Below are positions 10,581 to 21,654 of a stretch of 64,000 nucleotides of DNA, piece after piece (positions within the stretch are counted from its first letter, which is position 1; the number at the start of each line of letters is the position of its first letter). Below the pieces are notes generated by a model. The model ran no database searches. It saw only the letters and a list, made by a program, of their open reading frames with translations, and was not told the origin of the DNA. The stretch comes from Bemisia tabaci (taxonomy: Eukaryota; Arthropoda; Insecta; Hemiptera; Aleyrodidae). The DNA is taken from assembly GCF_918797505.1 (NCBI RefSeq), contig NC_092797.1, forward strand, positions 25,371,372 to 25,435,371, given 5' to 3'. The translations under genes and the position numbers were made by a program.

Positions 10581-11376
10581 ACACGGAGAAAAAAAACTCG
10601 TGCGTGGGACCCGAAGTTTAGGTCATATGGATCTCTGAAGTTTTCAGATTGAGCATCTGAACACTTTAGGTCTAGCTGCCGAAGTTCGGATCATACATCT
10701 GAAACTTCAGTTCTTACATCTGAAGTACTTCAGATGTGAGAACCGAAGTACTTCGGATGTGAGAACCGAAGTACTTCGGATGTTAGAACCGAAGTACTTC
10801 AGATGTAAGAACTGAAGTTTCAGATGTATGATCCGAACTTCGGCAGCTAGACCAGGGACCAGTTCTATAGGACCCTGGACTCCCGTAAGAGTCAATGTAA
10901 AAATTCGTGAGCAGGTACTAGTGCTGCTATCGCGCGTAGGATCCTCGCAACTCACTGCTGTTATCAGTTGTTGGACTTCATTAAAATCCGTAGGATCGCG
11001 TATAACTGCGAAAAATCGAATTTTTCGTCGTACTCGAACATGCGGCGGGCCCTTCCTAGTCGAAAGGGGTCGAAAAACGCCAAAAATATACTTATTTTTC
11101 AAGAATTCAGCCGCCTTATGTGTTATTTTTCATTCTCCGGCTTAACCTCACTTTTGGAGCGGGCGATGGATGAGTCGAGGTTCGGGGGGAAGGATCCTCT
11201 GAGTTGACTAGGATCCTACGCGAGAATGCGCTGCAATCACCCGCTCACAACAGAACGGCGTCCTATAGAACTCGTCCCTGGCTAGACCTAAAGTGTTCAG
11301 ATGCTCAATCTGAAAACTTCAGAGATCCATATGACCTAAGCTTCGGGTCCCACGCACGAGTTTTTTTTCTCCGTGT
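10581..11376. mobile_element. non-autonomous TIR element with about 96-bp terminal repeats
   Basis: The left end starts ACACGGAGAAAAAAAACTCG and the right end is its reverse complement, finishing CGAGTTTTTTTTCTCCGTGT. The match continues inward for about 96 bp, including GTCATATGGATCTCTGAAG. Flanking bases allow a TA target duplication (GGA-TA-CACGG and CCGTG-TA-TAG), as in Tc1/mariner-type MITEs. The interior (10677-10853) is a palindrome whose core is tandem units of about 23 bp centred on GAACCGAAGTACTTCGGATG. The rest of the interior encodes no recognisable transposase. A fragment of the same end lies at 16087-16130. Confidence 0.85.
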
Positions 11377-11690
11377 ATAGTGCCGTATAGGACCTTTTGA
11401 AGATCGTACTGAAATTTGGGGATCGGGACTGCGAGTGTCTTGTACAGGAGGTCTTGGTTACTCTTCCTCAGTGTGAGCATGAACGTGCGTTACTACAATT
11501 TTGTATTGCAGTGTAACGTGAGCACCAGCGTTAAGGCGCTTAACACGGCTGCACGGGCTGGGCGTATCGACCACCTTGCTTAAGGGGTCATTGCATCCAG
11601 CGACCACGGTGTATGGGCGCGTCGACCTCCTTGGGTAAGGGGGCTTCGCGCCCCGCGACCACGCAGCACTTCCCCCACCAATAAACATTA
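11377..11690. repeat. spacer with GC-rich direct repeats
   Basis: Two similar GC-rich blocks, about 11555-11610 and 11612-11665, share GCG(T/C)(A/C)TCGACC(A/T)CCTTG followed by (T/G)AAGGGG and GCGACCACG. They lie between the inverted-repeat element and the Copia integrase fragment. No gene is seen. Confidence 0.5.
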
Positions 11691-12090
11691 TCCTCCAGAT
11701 CATGTCCAAATCATGTCCACCATCTGCGTCACTCCCGAAAATTCTTATGTTTGCCAAGTTTGGCTTTTTATTCCACCATTTTTCGAATGGCGTCTCGTTC
11801 ATTCCCCTTTTCGGTGAACGGTTCATCAAGTATGTAGCCGCTAAAACAGCTTCACCCCAGAGTTCTTTTCCAACACCACTGTCTTGAATCATCGCACGCG
11901 CTTTTGTCATGATTGTTAAATTTTTACGTTCCGACGTGCCGTTAAGTTCCGGGCAATACGGAATAGAGTAGTCCAGCTCCAATCCTCGGTCTTTGCACCA
12001 CTTTTTGAATGCGCCGCTCGTGAATTCTCCTCCGTTATCCAAACGTAGTTTTATGCTCTTGGTCTTCTGCTGCACCTCCAGCCTCATACT
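11690..12090 (-). pseudogene. Copia (Pseudoviridae-type) integrase core fragment
   Basis: On the minus strand the frame carries the second and third parts of the retroviral-type DDE integrase. KLRLDNGGEFTS holds the catalytic Asp, YCPELNGTSERKNLTIM holds the catalytic Glu, and LWGEAVLAATYLMNRSP and NLANIRIFG follow. This order is typical of the Ty1/Copia GAG-POL polyprotein, in which integrase precedes reverse transcriptase. The zinc-binding N-terminus, the first catalytic Asp and everything downstream are missing, so the fragment is dead. An A-run of 31 (12149-12179) follows on the plus strand. Its orientation is opposite to the Copia RT at 12427, so the two are not one uninterrupted copy. 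Confidence 0.88.
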
Positions 12091-12147
12091 AGGTGGCGGT
12101 AGCCACCCCGACCCAATCCTAAAAACTCCCCCTAAAAAATGACGAGA

Positions 12148-12181
<34 letters not shown>

Positions 12182-12426
12182 ACGGGTGGATGCTGCCTAA
12201 CTAGTTTTACACGAAACAACGCGACCGGGCTTTTCTGCACGGTTTGCGGTCCATTAAGCTCTCCTACTAATTAAGTCGTAGAGTAAACCCCAAAAACCAT
12301 ATAATATTTGGGTAGAGTATGCTCAGCTCTACTCGTAATGACCACCCTTTTTAAGTTTAGGTAAATATTAAAAAAGTTATTAAGCTTTAACGACAAATTT
12401 TGGACCCCAAGACATGACGATGAACG

Positions 12427-13115
12427 ATGAAGAACGAATTGACTGAATTACCCGAGAACGCAACAGCCATAAAATGTAAATGGGTATTTAAAATAAAAAG
12501 GGGACCAGACGGTAGACCAGAAAGATACAAAGCGAGACTGGTTGCCTGTGGATACAGTCAACGAAAAAATATTGACTTTTTTGAAACTTACTCACCAGTG
12601 ATAAGAATTGGGACTTTGCGTTACTTGTTTGCGATTGCAATGCTAAAGGGATTAAAAATACACCATATCGATGTAGATACGGCGTTTTTGCATGGAGAAC
12701 TTGAAGAGAAAATATACATACAACAACCGTCAGGTTTTGAGGTTGAAAAAGGAAAAGTTTGTAAATTGTTAAAAACGCTGTACGGCTTAAAACAGGCGTC
12801 AAGGGGTTGGAACATAAAAATTAAAACAGTTTTGCTTGATTTTGGTCTCAAACAATCACAACTGGAGAATTGTATTTTCTTTGATGTTCATGAAGGATCG
12901 ATTCTGATAATTGCTCGGTATGTCGATGATTTCTTTGTAATTTTTAATAATATGCAGAAAAAGGAAGCATTAATGACTAGATTAAGGCTAGAATTTAAGA
13001 TTAAAGATTTGGGTAGAATTAAACATGCATTGGGAATAGAATTTTCTTGGAATGACGATGAAAGTTGTGTAGCATTGTCACAAAAACGACAAACATTTCT
13101 AATAAATATTGTCGC
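12427..13115 (+). pseudogene. Copia reverse transcriptase fragment
   Basis: The frame shows the classical Ty1/Copia RT blocks in order: KCKWVFKIKRGPDG, RYKARLVACGYSQ, HHIDVDTAFLHGELEE, VCKLLKTLYGLKQASRGW, ARYVDDFFVI with the YVDD catalytic pair, and LGRIKHALGIEF. These blocks cover fingers and palm for copying retrotransposon RNA. The frame runs open for about 230 codons, then breaks at LSQKRQTFLINI. There the sequence turns into BEL 3' untranslated DNA containing TCGCCCTTGTA. RNase H is missing here; a separate Copia RNase H piece lies at 38950-39345 with the same orientation, but whether it is the same insertion is unknown. It is truncated at both ends and non-functional. Confidence 0.92.
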
Positions 13116-14231
13116 CCTTGTACCGTCAATTTTGTGTCTTAGTTTTTTTTATCCTCTGTCGCCCTGTACCTTAGTTCGGGTCTTCAGTTTTTTTTTTTAC
13201 CTTGTTTGTCGCCCCTGTACCTTCCGTCTCGTTTTGTAATCCCTCCGTGATTCCAAGGGGGGGGGGGGGTATGTTGATGCCCTTGCGTCTCGAAAAATAT
13301 CGAACATCGATATCGCTCCGCCACCTATCGCCTTTTTTTGCTAATTAGCGATTTTGGTTGTCGAGTCCCCCTATAGATCGCGAATGCTTGTCAATTAGCA
13401 CTCACTCATCTGTAACCCCTCCTCTTTCTCGATAATGGACTCTTCCATTTTTTCGCATGATACGATACCGCGTTGCCAGCGCGCTCTCTAAGGTTCCACC
13501 CCTTTCAACTGGTTGATTCTTGTTCGTCGCTCCCCTGTGTCGGATACTCACGTCTTTTCGGTGTTTCGAGCTTTTCTGGACTTTTCGTGGAAAAAGTTGC
13601 GTTCTTTGCAGATTCCTGCTCCCTCAACCTCCTTCGAGTTTCAACCGAAAGTCTTCTCTTCATTTTCTGGTTAATACAGGTAGAATTCATGAATTATACC
13701 TCCCTCGAAATCTAGCATCTAGGACCTCAGCCCCCCTGAGGCTTTACCTCGTGGTTGCTAATTTCAACCCTGACGAATATCAGTGTATTTTTAACCCTTG
13801 GTTCCTATTTGCCCTGACTACCCTTCATTAAAGCTCAAAGTGAACGATTGTGCACGAGTGCTCCCTTAAAACCTCTCCTTAATTTCCCTAATCCTCTGGA
13901 GACTCCAAGTTCAAGGTCATGCCTGGATCTCTCATGACCATGGAAGGCTAAGGTTTCATCTGTGACGTCATGAACAAGTATTGTCACCCAGGAATAATGG
14001 TTCGATGGTCTCTGCACACTAATACTCAGTGGTAAGCCTCATGTTTCACTCAGACATACCTTATGACTTATGATGATCTGTGTACTATGTATTCCCACAC
14101 CCCCGCCCCATTTCAGGTGTCTCCAAGTTCAAATTCTTAGGCCCCAAATATACAGTCCACTCAATTTATTTACATCGGAATTCAGGCCCCCAATATCTAT
14201 TTTACCTTTCGATTTTATAGCGGCCCAAACA
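13110..14231 (+). mobile_element. BEL/Pao 3' end: polypurine tract and putative 3' LTR
   Basis: This insert follows the broken Copia RT. A G-run (13258-13269) resembles a polypurine tract. The putative LTR starts directly after it with TGTTGATGCCC at 13272 and ends CGGCCCAAACA at 14231, giving the TG...CA form and about 960 bp. The last 200 bp, from CACTAATACTCAGTGGTAAG to the AAACA end, are repeated at 40415-40612 and 42120-42335. Those copies end at the same base, which supports the LTR boundary. The BEL assignment comes from the zinc-knuckle ORF adjoining those two copies. Confidence 0.6.
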
Positions 14232-15719
14232 AAGACTTTAGTGGAACGGCTTGAGTAATTTCTTCAAAAAACTATATACTGTACACAGATTTACAACATC
14301 GTAATCCTAGTTATGCATTTTCATATTTAGCAATCGAAATTGTGCCCGGTCCTCATTTGTTATTTTCCTTTCCATTTTCAGATTCTTATGGTGCATGTTG
14401 CAACCTTACTCGCAAAGAACAAGGCAGGAAACTTGCGAGTGAAAGCTCTTTGGAAAAGTCACGGGACAAGGTAAAAAAAAATTTCCCTGGAGAACGTTGG
14501 ATCAGCCCTCCGGAGTATTAAACCAAAACCAATATTTTCCACCCACTAACTAGCCACCTAAAAAGACGGTCCCTCAGTAGCCTCAGTGGAGCATTGATAA
14601 GGCTAGTCTCCATCTGACAATTTTGTGCAACCAATTGCGCGAATAAACTTTTATTTCAGGATTAATTTTGATTGAATGAAAACTAATTGCTGATTGATCA
14701 TTGCGGCAATAAATTGCTTAGAAGTCTTTGTGAAGACTAGCCGTTAATCTTCTGCTGGGCGGTTGGCTGAGCATCCAGGTTAAGTGGTTCCCCATCTAGT
14801 TGCTTAGTGGTTTCTGGAGCTTCGGGGGCCGCTGGATTGCTGGCTCTGTTATTCCTTCTATTTTGTTATCAGAGCCCATTTGAATGCCTGAAATTTGTTT
14901 TTGCACTGTAGATATGATTAATTGTGCCGAATTCCCCTCTCTTTTCATTTGTCTCCTGATGCTCCGCGCCAAAACACTAAAGACGAACCAATATATTGTC
15001 GAATGATCATTTTTAACAGGATGTCTTGCACTGGTTATTCATTTTTCTTATTCTTGGTCATTGGTTACGTTCCAGGTTGATGTTAGTGTAGATTGGGTCT
15101 GTCGATGATGAAACGTAATCTATTGCCATATCATGAAAGCTTCGTACGAACAAGGTACGGGAGAAGGCAGGATGGGATGAGAGAAACATTCGAGAGTGAT
15201 GCTAGTGACATTGAATCACAGAACTCTTCTGCGGTCTTCCTGTAGCAGGAGTCAATAATGTTGAGAATTTCGGTGAGGCAAATGCTGTCGATGATGTTGA
15301 AAATGCAGTTGCTTATGTTGATGAAAATATTGTCAATAATGTTGAAAATGGCGTCAATAATATGATTATGTAACTGCAAGTGTTAATATATGTCCAATGT
15401 TATTTTTGTCGTATGTATTAATACATTTCTTTTCACTGAATTTTTTTACGCTGATCCTTTCCACCTTCAAGGGTAGATCCTTTTTTGCGCTCAGAGAAAG
15501 AAAAATCTCTCCTCTTACATTTTTTATTTCTTTCTATTCAGTTTCCTGTGAACTTTTATTTTTTCACTCATCATTTTTATTTTTTTCTGTTCGTGAAATA
15601 CACATGCCAACACAAAAACATGCCGATCACACAAATTAACACAGACAAATAAATCAAAAGCCTATAATCGGTGAAGTAGTCTCGCTTCCTATAAAAGCCC
15701 CCAGAAAAATGGACTAACA
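14232..15719. other. spacer; one exon-like island
   Basis: I see no clear gene. Positions 14382-14470 have exon form: acceptor CCATTTTCAG, an open frame (DSYGACCNLTRKEQGRKLAS) and a donor GTAAAA. No partner exon was found. Short ATG- and TGA-rich repeats (GTTGATGA, AATGTTGA) occur at about 15250-15370. Confidence 0.4.
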
Positions 15720-16078
15720 ATTAAGTCCATCCTTCAAGATATGTCCGGCCAAATTCTGTTAAGAGGGTTCAATGAACAAGCTGGAAAATTAGCCTCAGTT
15801 TTAGAATTGAATGAAAGTTATCAAATATCGAAGGCAATAGTAAAGCCTGCTGCACCACTCTTTAATAAAACAAGTCATGCCTATGAATTGATTGCATCCC
15901 AAAAAACACAAATTGAACGAGTGAGCAAAAACAAAGTCAATTTGCCTGATGTCACACACAATTTTGCTGCATTTGAAGACATTAATAATGAGTTGATTCC
16001 CCAAAATACTATTGTTCATGTCGAAGGCACCGTTAGTGAAGTATTATCTGCTTCCTCCGGCGTAAATACTTATCAGAT
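15720..16078 (+). pseudogene. RPA70-like OB-fold fragment, probably Helitron-carried
   Basis: The frame KSILQDMSGQILLRGFNEQA continues YQISKAIVKPAAPLFNKTSH and AYELIASQKTQIERV, then FAAFEDINNE. This matches the DNA-binding OB-fold A/B region of the large subunit of replication protein A, where the family has F(N)LLD.SG.I....FN, Y..SKG.VK.A...FN and YE....... It would bind single-stranded DNA. Animal Helitrons often carry RPA-like genes, and Helitron helicase pieces lie elsewhere in the window, so a Helitron origin is the better reading. The RPA match is broken at about 16078 by a piece of the inverted-repeat element (GGGTCCCACGCACGAG). The fragment has no proper N- or C-terminus. Confidence 0.7.
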
Positions 16079-16086
16079 ACCGTACG

Positions 16087-16130
16087 AACTTCGGGTCCCA
16101 CGCACGAGTTTTTTTTTCTCCTTGTGTCTA
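16087..16130 (+). mobile_element. solo end of the 10.6-kb-type inverted-repeat element
   Basis: The stretch CTTCGGGTCCCACGCACGAG plus a T-run and CTCC is nearly identical to the right end of the element at 10581-11376. Only the terminus is present, directly fused to the RPA-like fragment, so it is a truncated copy. Confidence 0.75.
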
Positions 16131-16229
16131 GGAGAGGCAACTCCGAAATCAAACTTTGGTCCTCCAGGTCGGGCTCGATACTCGTAAAAAGTACATTGTC
16201 AAAAACCCCAAATCGAGCCTCGGTATCAA

Positions 16230-16512
16230 TGGAATTCAATGGAAAAATCGACAAAAGTTACGGAAACGGACCCTTTTAGTTGGAACTTGGAATGTGCAAG
16301 GCATTTCCAAGAAATTGACGGAAGTGCGGTGTCGGAGGTAGAAAGACGCGATGCGAATTCGGCTGTTTTGACAGGAGCAAAAAAGAAAGGGCGAGGATCT
16401 GAGAGTAATAGAAATTACGATTTGTTTTACAGTGGCGTGCCAAAGGACCAACGTGCTCAGCAGGGTGTTGCAATCCTTGTCCGTAAGAGTCTGTGTAAGT
16501 GCAACACAACGT
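16230..16512 (+). pseudogene. non-LTR retrotransposon endonuclease N-terminus
   Basis: The frame LLVGTWNVQGISKKLTEV is the start of an apurinic-type endonuclease domain; TWN carries the family's first metal-contact Asn. After a frameshift near 16315-16330 the protein continues through KKKGRGSESNRNYDLFYSGV and QQGVAILVRKSLC. These blocks are typical of the RTE/Craniofacial-type non-LTR elements that nick target DNA. The catalytic Glu block and the rest of endonuclease and reverse transcriptase are absent or degraded. Its family is similar to the RT tail at 21655-22151. Confidence 0.75.
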
Positions 16513-16997
16513 GAGAAACGATTAGCCCCCGTATGATCCGGATGAACCTCGTTGTGTTTGGACATATGATGACCTGGCTGTTGGAATGAGTAATTCAACA
16601 ATTAAAATTAGACGTAGCAACAACGCAGTAACATAAGGAATGCATTGCTATGCACTTTCATGTTTGCACTTTTCCATCTGTTTTGCAATGCACCCGTTAG
16701 TAGCTTGTAATGAGTCTCTCACTCCGCACGATGTTTTCAAAATAAAAGTCTGTCTAACCGATTCGATGTGTTCTCTTAAGAAATCGTGACAACAGGTTAT
16801 GCGGCGCAGATATCGTTATTTCCGCGATTACGCCAAAAAATAGAAAACCTTTTTTCCGCGAGTACCGGTCGTCCAGTGCGTGCAACACCAGTGTGAAAAA
16901 CGAGTGCGGTAATCATGGGCTTCTTCGACTCCGACGAGAAAAATACGGTCAACATTAAAAACGATTTGGATATACATGACATTACACATTATATGTT
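16512..16997 (+). repeat. about 485-bp dispersed repeat (copy 1)
   Basis: This block from GTGAGAAACGATTAGCCCCC to TATGTTACTC is nearly identical to 36000-36481. Differences include a short deletion in the second copy around CGCGAGTACCGG. It encodes nothing obvious and lacks strong inverted ends, so it could be a SINE-like, solo-LTR or non-autonomous element. Confidence 0.85.
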
Positions 16998-18030
16998 ACT
17001 CTGGGCGCTTATGATGGTGGATATGACGTCATGAAAAGGTTTTCCCTTTTTTATTCAGAATATGTAGAATCGGAAATACTTGAAATAAGAGGTGGCCGTT
17101 TAAAAAAAAAAATGTTTTTGCGGTTGTATGTGTTGCCAAAAAGCTCAAGTTCTTTCAGTACTCAATAGCTGTACTAATATATTCCTCTCTACTTCCTTAT
17201 TCCTAATTATGTTCCGCATTTTTTAGATTGAGGAACTGCCAGTGGAGGAATCAAGGCAAAACCAGGCAAGACACAACTTCCGCCAAAAAATCAATAAGTG
17301 AGTAACACTACATAACAATCTTACTATGTTATAAAATCGTAAGCCGGAAAATTGTGGAGATCTGGTCCGGGCTGCCCTGAAGTTACCGTTAGAGCAAGAG
17401 TGTGGAAGTTTTACGGAGATGTGACACTATGTGCTGTCATGCGGCTCGATCACCTTTTTTCATATTTTTCATTTTTAGTGGAGTTATTGCGAAAAATCTG
17501 CAAATCTATTTTTGAATATTTGACTAATTTGATCCTATGAACTTGAAATTCGTCAGGGTGAAAGGGGGGAGCTGAATTGGTTAAACTGAAGCTTTTTGTC
17601 CATAAAATGTTTATAATAGGACGAGTTATCGCGAAGAATCTAACAAATTCACCGTGTCTATGTGAAGGTGTACAGAGCATACCATTGAACTCTCAGCATA
17701 GACCTTTCTACTCATTGATAGAGCCTAATACGCACACGTGCACCTCGAAGCCCGATTTTTGAAATTTTCATCCAGAAGAGAGACGAAACTTCATTCCCAT
17801 AATTTTCTTTAAACGTTCATTGATGAAAAAGGGTGAATGAATCGAAAGATCCACTGCATCAAAGAGAATTGAATATTCCCAAAGTTTCAACGAGAGTGCG
17901 TGTTTCCGTAACAAACCAAAATAAGTTTCATTCAGAAAGAACAAACTTGGTTCCTTGGTTTGCGGCCTTACTACCGGATAATATGTCTTGCTTTCTTTCT
18001 ACTGTTTTCATTCCTCTCATGTAAATAAAG
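16998..18030. other. spacer, no gene recognised
   Basis: There is one exon-like island: 17227-17302 after a TTTTTTAG acceptor reads IEELPVEESRQNQARHNFRQ to a TGA. No partner exon was identified. Other open frames here are short and lack motifs. Confidence 0.4.
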
Positions 18031-18040
18031 AAATTAGTAA

Positions 18041-18124
18041 CAATGCGGCGCGAGGCGCCGCTTGGAAGCACGTGGCGCTTCTTGAGGGTCGGGCCGCGAA
18101 GCGGCCAGGGGGCGTTGCCCCCTA
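18041..18124. repeat. cluster of three GC-rich hairpins
   Basis: In AT-rich surroundings there are three small GC palindromes in a row: GCGGCGCGAGGCGCCGC, GGGCCGCGAAGCGGCC and GGGGGCGTTGCCCCC. Each has a long GC stem and a tiny loop. They resemble mobile GC clusters or the structured ends of small repeats. Confidence 0.7.
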
Positions 18125-19190
18125 GTACCATAATATAACGAGAAAACCGCGAGTGTATAGGAGCCAGGAGGGGAAGAGGGATGATCCACCCTAGGATTAG
18201 GGAAAGGATCACGAGCTCTCCCAAGAGAAAGCCTTATTAAGAGCGGGTCTGATCTAAAATTTCTTCAAGCTTTCGTAAATTTGAGGATAAGAGGAATAGA
18301 GCATTCGAGCATTGAGCTTGCATTAGAGCAAGAGACTATTTTCATCAGTTGCGGGGAAATAAAATGGGGTACTTAACGCACTGTTGATATGACTCGGGTA
18401 ATTTCCTATTAGCATTATAAGAAGATGACTTGTTTCTTACAGGAAGAAACTTCTGTGATTTTTTTCCCATCTATCAGCTCAACCTAAATTACAATTTTCC
18501 AGAAAAAATTGAAGATGGATTGAACAAGTTTAGAATTTCAGCGGTGTGGGTGTGAGAGTGAGGGTGCGCGTGCGAGCGCGCCGTAGTTCATACCTGAACC
18601 ACGGCTCTATTTAATTGGCTCAATTTTCGGGCTTTCCACTGTCTTAAGTATTTAGGCAAAAGCAGGATAAAAACTTATTTAAAATCCTTCAACATCCCAC
18701 CCCCTCCCCCTAAAAAGGATCTTCTAGGTAGGAGGAGAATAATCTCAGGGGGTGAAATTTTTTTACTTTAACCAAAGAGGATGTTCCTTGGAGTACCTCC
18801 CGTGAAATAATTTCAGTTAAGGAATTCCAGTTTCCCGCAGTAAAAGGAAAAACAACTCTTAGTTTGAAAAACGTCCAAATGTAAGTTTACTTGCATTAAG
18901 TTTCTCTCAAGGGCCTCTGGTGCTCCAGAATAACTCTCCCGAAATTAGGAGCCAAAAGCTTTTTCAAACAATTTCAAAGTTTGACTGAAAAAATGTTGGT
19001 CTAGCTGTAGTTTTAACTGATGTCTTAGAAACATTTTCAAATCGTTTATTCGCGTGATAATTCAAATTTTCGTTATCGGGAGGTCAGGTTCCCCTAAATA
19101 GTAGTTAGCAATCAACCTCTTTCCGAGCTTCTCGAGTGAGACTTAAAATCGACGCGTCTCTATTTTCGCGGCGGAGCTCATTGTCAGAAG
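18125..19190. other. spacer, no gene recognised
   Basis: The sequence is AT-rich and non-coding by inspection. A short GTGTGGGTGTGAGAGTGAGG-like run near 18545 is low complexity. Confidence 0.4.
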
Positions 19191-19194
19191 AAAT

Positions 19195-20165
19195 TGCAAA
19201 CACGATACAGCGCTCCGTTCCGTTCGTTTCAGTTCAGCATCAGCGGGAAGTTTAGATATTCAAATTTGTTTGTTACAATCTCTCCCTACAGCCCACATGC
19301 GGACATTCTACCAATGAGAGTCGGATATATGTTGGAAAACGAAAATCACATGTCGTCTCCTTCCGGGCAGGGTATCACAAGTGCCGTGCGACGTTTCATA
19401 AAATCCGCCGCCATTTTATTTTTCCATAGAGAAATCGTTCAACGAAGCTGTCCGAAAATTTCACTGAATTTTCTTTGCGCTGCCGATAACATTCAGTGAA
19501 ATTGTCGGACGGCTTCGTCGAACGGTTTCTCTGTGGAAAAATAAAATGTCGGTAGACTTTATGAAACGTCGCATGGAGCTTTTGATACTTTGCCCGGAAT
19601 GTGACGATGCAGCGTTTTTTGGAGGGGTTCTGAGTCCAAATAAGTTCTTAGAGGAAGGTTTTGACCACCTACGTCCATTTTCTGCCAAAGGAGCTTAATT
19701 CTGGTATAAGATGATTTTTAAGCCATTTCAAATAATGATTAATAACAAGAAAATTCTAAAAAGTGTTTTTAACCATGAACGCAAGGTTTGATATCGACGG
19801 AAATTGGCCAAAGTGACTCTCTTACATTCCCAAAGAACAAACTTGAAGGACTTTTTGCTTCTCCGATGGGATCGTTATGAAGCAGCGCGTCGAATGCCGA
19901 AAAACCCGCATTTTTCGCTAAAATCGACCTTCAGACCCATGTTTAGGCGAGTATTATACCCAGAAGTTGACCGAAAATGACCAAATCAATATGCAATCAA
20001 TGCGTTCAATTTCTATGCTTCCCACTGTTATAAATATTTCGGCAAAAGTAGGATTACCTAGTATGAAAGTAGGATTCAGGGTAGTAGATGTTGCAAAATT
20101 GGCATTGTCTTTCTTTCCTGCCGAGACTGAACTGAAACGAACGGAACGAAGCGTTTTGTCGATTT
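19195..20165. mobile_element. imperfect inverted-repeat element containing an inner hairpin
   Basis: Left CGTTCCGTTCGTTTCAGTTC (about 19211-19235) returns as its reverse complement GAACTGAAACGAACGGAACG at about 20127-20150. Within the left part, 19350-19475 and 19491-19610 form a roughly 120-bp imperfect hairpin around TTCACTGAAT / ATTCAGTGAA, near 19483. Short peptides on both strands mirror each other, as expected from a palindrome. No transposase is seen. Confidence 0.6.
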
Positions 20166-20304
20166 TGTTTGGTCTAGAGCGGAGGAGCATAGGTTCGTTT
20201 TACTTTCCTTGGATCACGACAGTCCCGACGTAGATTAGAGGAGATTCTTTGAGGGGGGCCGGAGCCTAAACATTTGCATCCACTGAAACTGCTGCAATAA
20301 GAAC

Positions 20305-20515
20305 CCCAAGTAGCAGTGATCGCGATAAATTGCGATTTAATCGGAGACTGTATCGCGATTTTATGGACGTCGCGATTTCTTGCAATATTATCGGATAAAA
20401 AATCGCGATTTATCGCAATATTATCGGGAGAAAAATCGCGATAAATTGCAATAAAATCGCGATTTTATCGAACGCGATTTTATAGAGATAAAATTGCAAT
20501 AAATTGCAATTTTTC
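20305..20515. repeat. ATCGCGAT-rich palindromic low-complexity tract
   Basis: The words AATCGCGAT, ATCGCGATT, TTGCAATA and ATTATCGG recur over about 200 bp in both orientations. They make a dense set of short self-complementary sites. I see no coding content. Confidence 0.75.
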
Positions 20516-20802
20516 ATCAACGCCCGCTAACGCATTCTACAGCCAAAATGATCCCAAAAGACTGTAAAATATCGGCTGAATATTTTTTCCCATCTATTTG
20601 CTAAATTTCCATCTGATGTTCCTGTACAATTTTCGAAATATGGATCAAATGTCTGAATTTATTGTCTGCGTGTATTTGGATGTAAATTTTCTTAAGGAAC
20701 ATCTAATGTCTAATGTCCATTAGAGGTGGTGCGAATGGAATAAATGGATGACAAATCTAATATCAAACCAGTTATCATTTGAATAAAATTTTAATGTTTC
20801 AG

Positions 20803-21650
20803 GAGGGTGGAGGTTCCGGCCGTCGTCGTGGAGAGAGGAAGAGTTTTGATGACCTAAATCCTTCGTACAAGAAGTTTGTGGCGGCCAAAGTTGTTTTACC
20901 TAGTCATAAATTGCGCAACGAGACGGAGACGGGGGTGGATACTACTCATGACAACAGTCGAATTCCTACCAGTTCAACGTCATTTTCTTCTTTCATTTTA
21001 CCCAGCAAAAGACTTCGAAAGGAACAACGGGGTTTAACTTCTTCATCCTTTTCCTTAAAATCTTCCTATGAGGAGACATTTAATTTTAGCACTTCAACAC
21101 CAAAGAAATCGGACACCGTGGGTGGTTTTTTTCCTGACGTGAACCAACCGTGCGCTTCAGCATCTAATCTGGTTTTCGAATCAGCAGCTCCACCTTCATC
21201 CACGGGTTTTCCCCGATTGAGGAAGAAGATATTGAGATACTAATTCGGGAACCAGATACTCTTGAGATAAACTTTGCAGAGGGAATCTCCAGAGATGAAA
21301 AATACGAAGAAATTGTGAAAAATTTCCGTATTCATGCTCTAAAAAATCATATGACGCATAAGGCCGTAAACGTCGTATTAGGATCGTTTAGAAACCTGAA
21401 AGAGCTTCGACTGTATCTACCAAAAGACGCACGGACATTCCTTGGAACGGAGCGGAAAAAAACCCCATATAAAAAGTGCGGCCCCAAAGGAAGATACGTA
21501 CATTTAGGGCTGAAAGAAGCAATTCATATGTTTTTACGGGAGATGATAGAGAAGCATGGAACACTGGACTTTATTAAGGATTTGGAGATAATAATTTGTT
21601 GCGATGGATTTACTGTGGGAAAAATGCATGTATGTTATGAAAAAAAATAT
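20803..21650 (+). pseudogene. CACTA/EnSpm transposase-type ORF, N-terminal part
   Basis: After the acceptor AATGTTTCAG the frame reads EGGGSGRRRGERKSFDDLNP and SYKKFVAAKVVLPSH, then a Ser/Thr-rich linker. It shifts frame near 21205-21215, then continues FRIHALKNHMTHKAVNVVLG, LRLYLPKDARTFLGTER and YVHLGLKEAIHMF to LEIIICCDGFTVG. The block LPKDARTLL.T plus a DG(L/F) motif is typical of the N-terminal part of animal CACTA/EnSpm-related transposases. These act on element ends in the nucleus. The frame is cut at about 21650 by a non-LTR retrotransposon fragment; the rest resumes at about 23545. The frameshift and the 1.9-kb insert mean it is not functional. Confidence 0.7.
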
Positions 21651-21654
21651 ATGT

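Noticed and set aside
11458..12240. One 260-residue integrase protein over the whole open frame
   Set aside because: Only 11690-12090 matches Copia integrase; both ends translate unrelated repeat and poly-A sequence.
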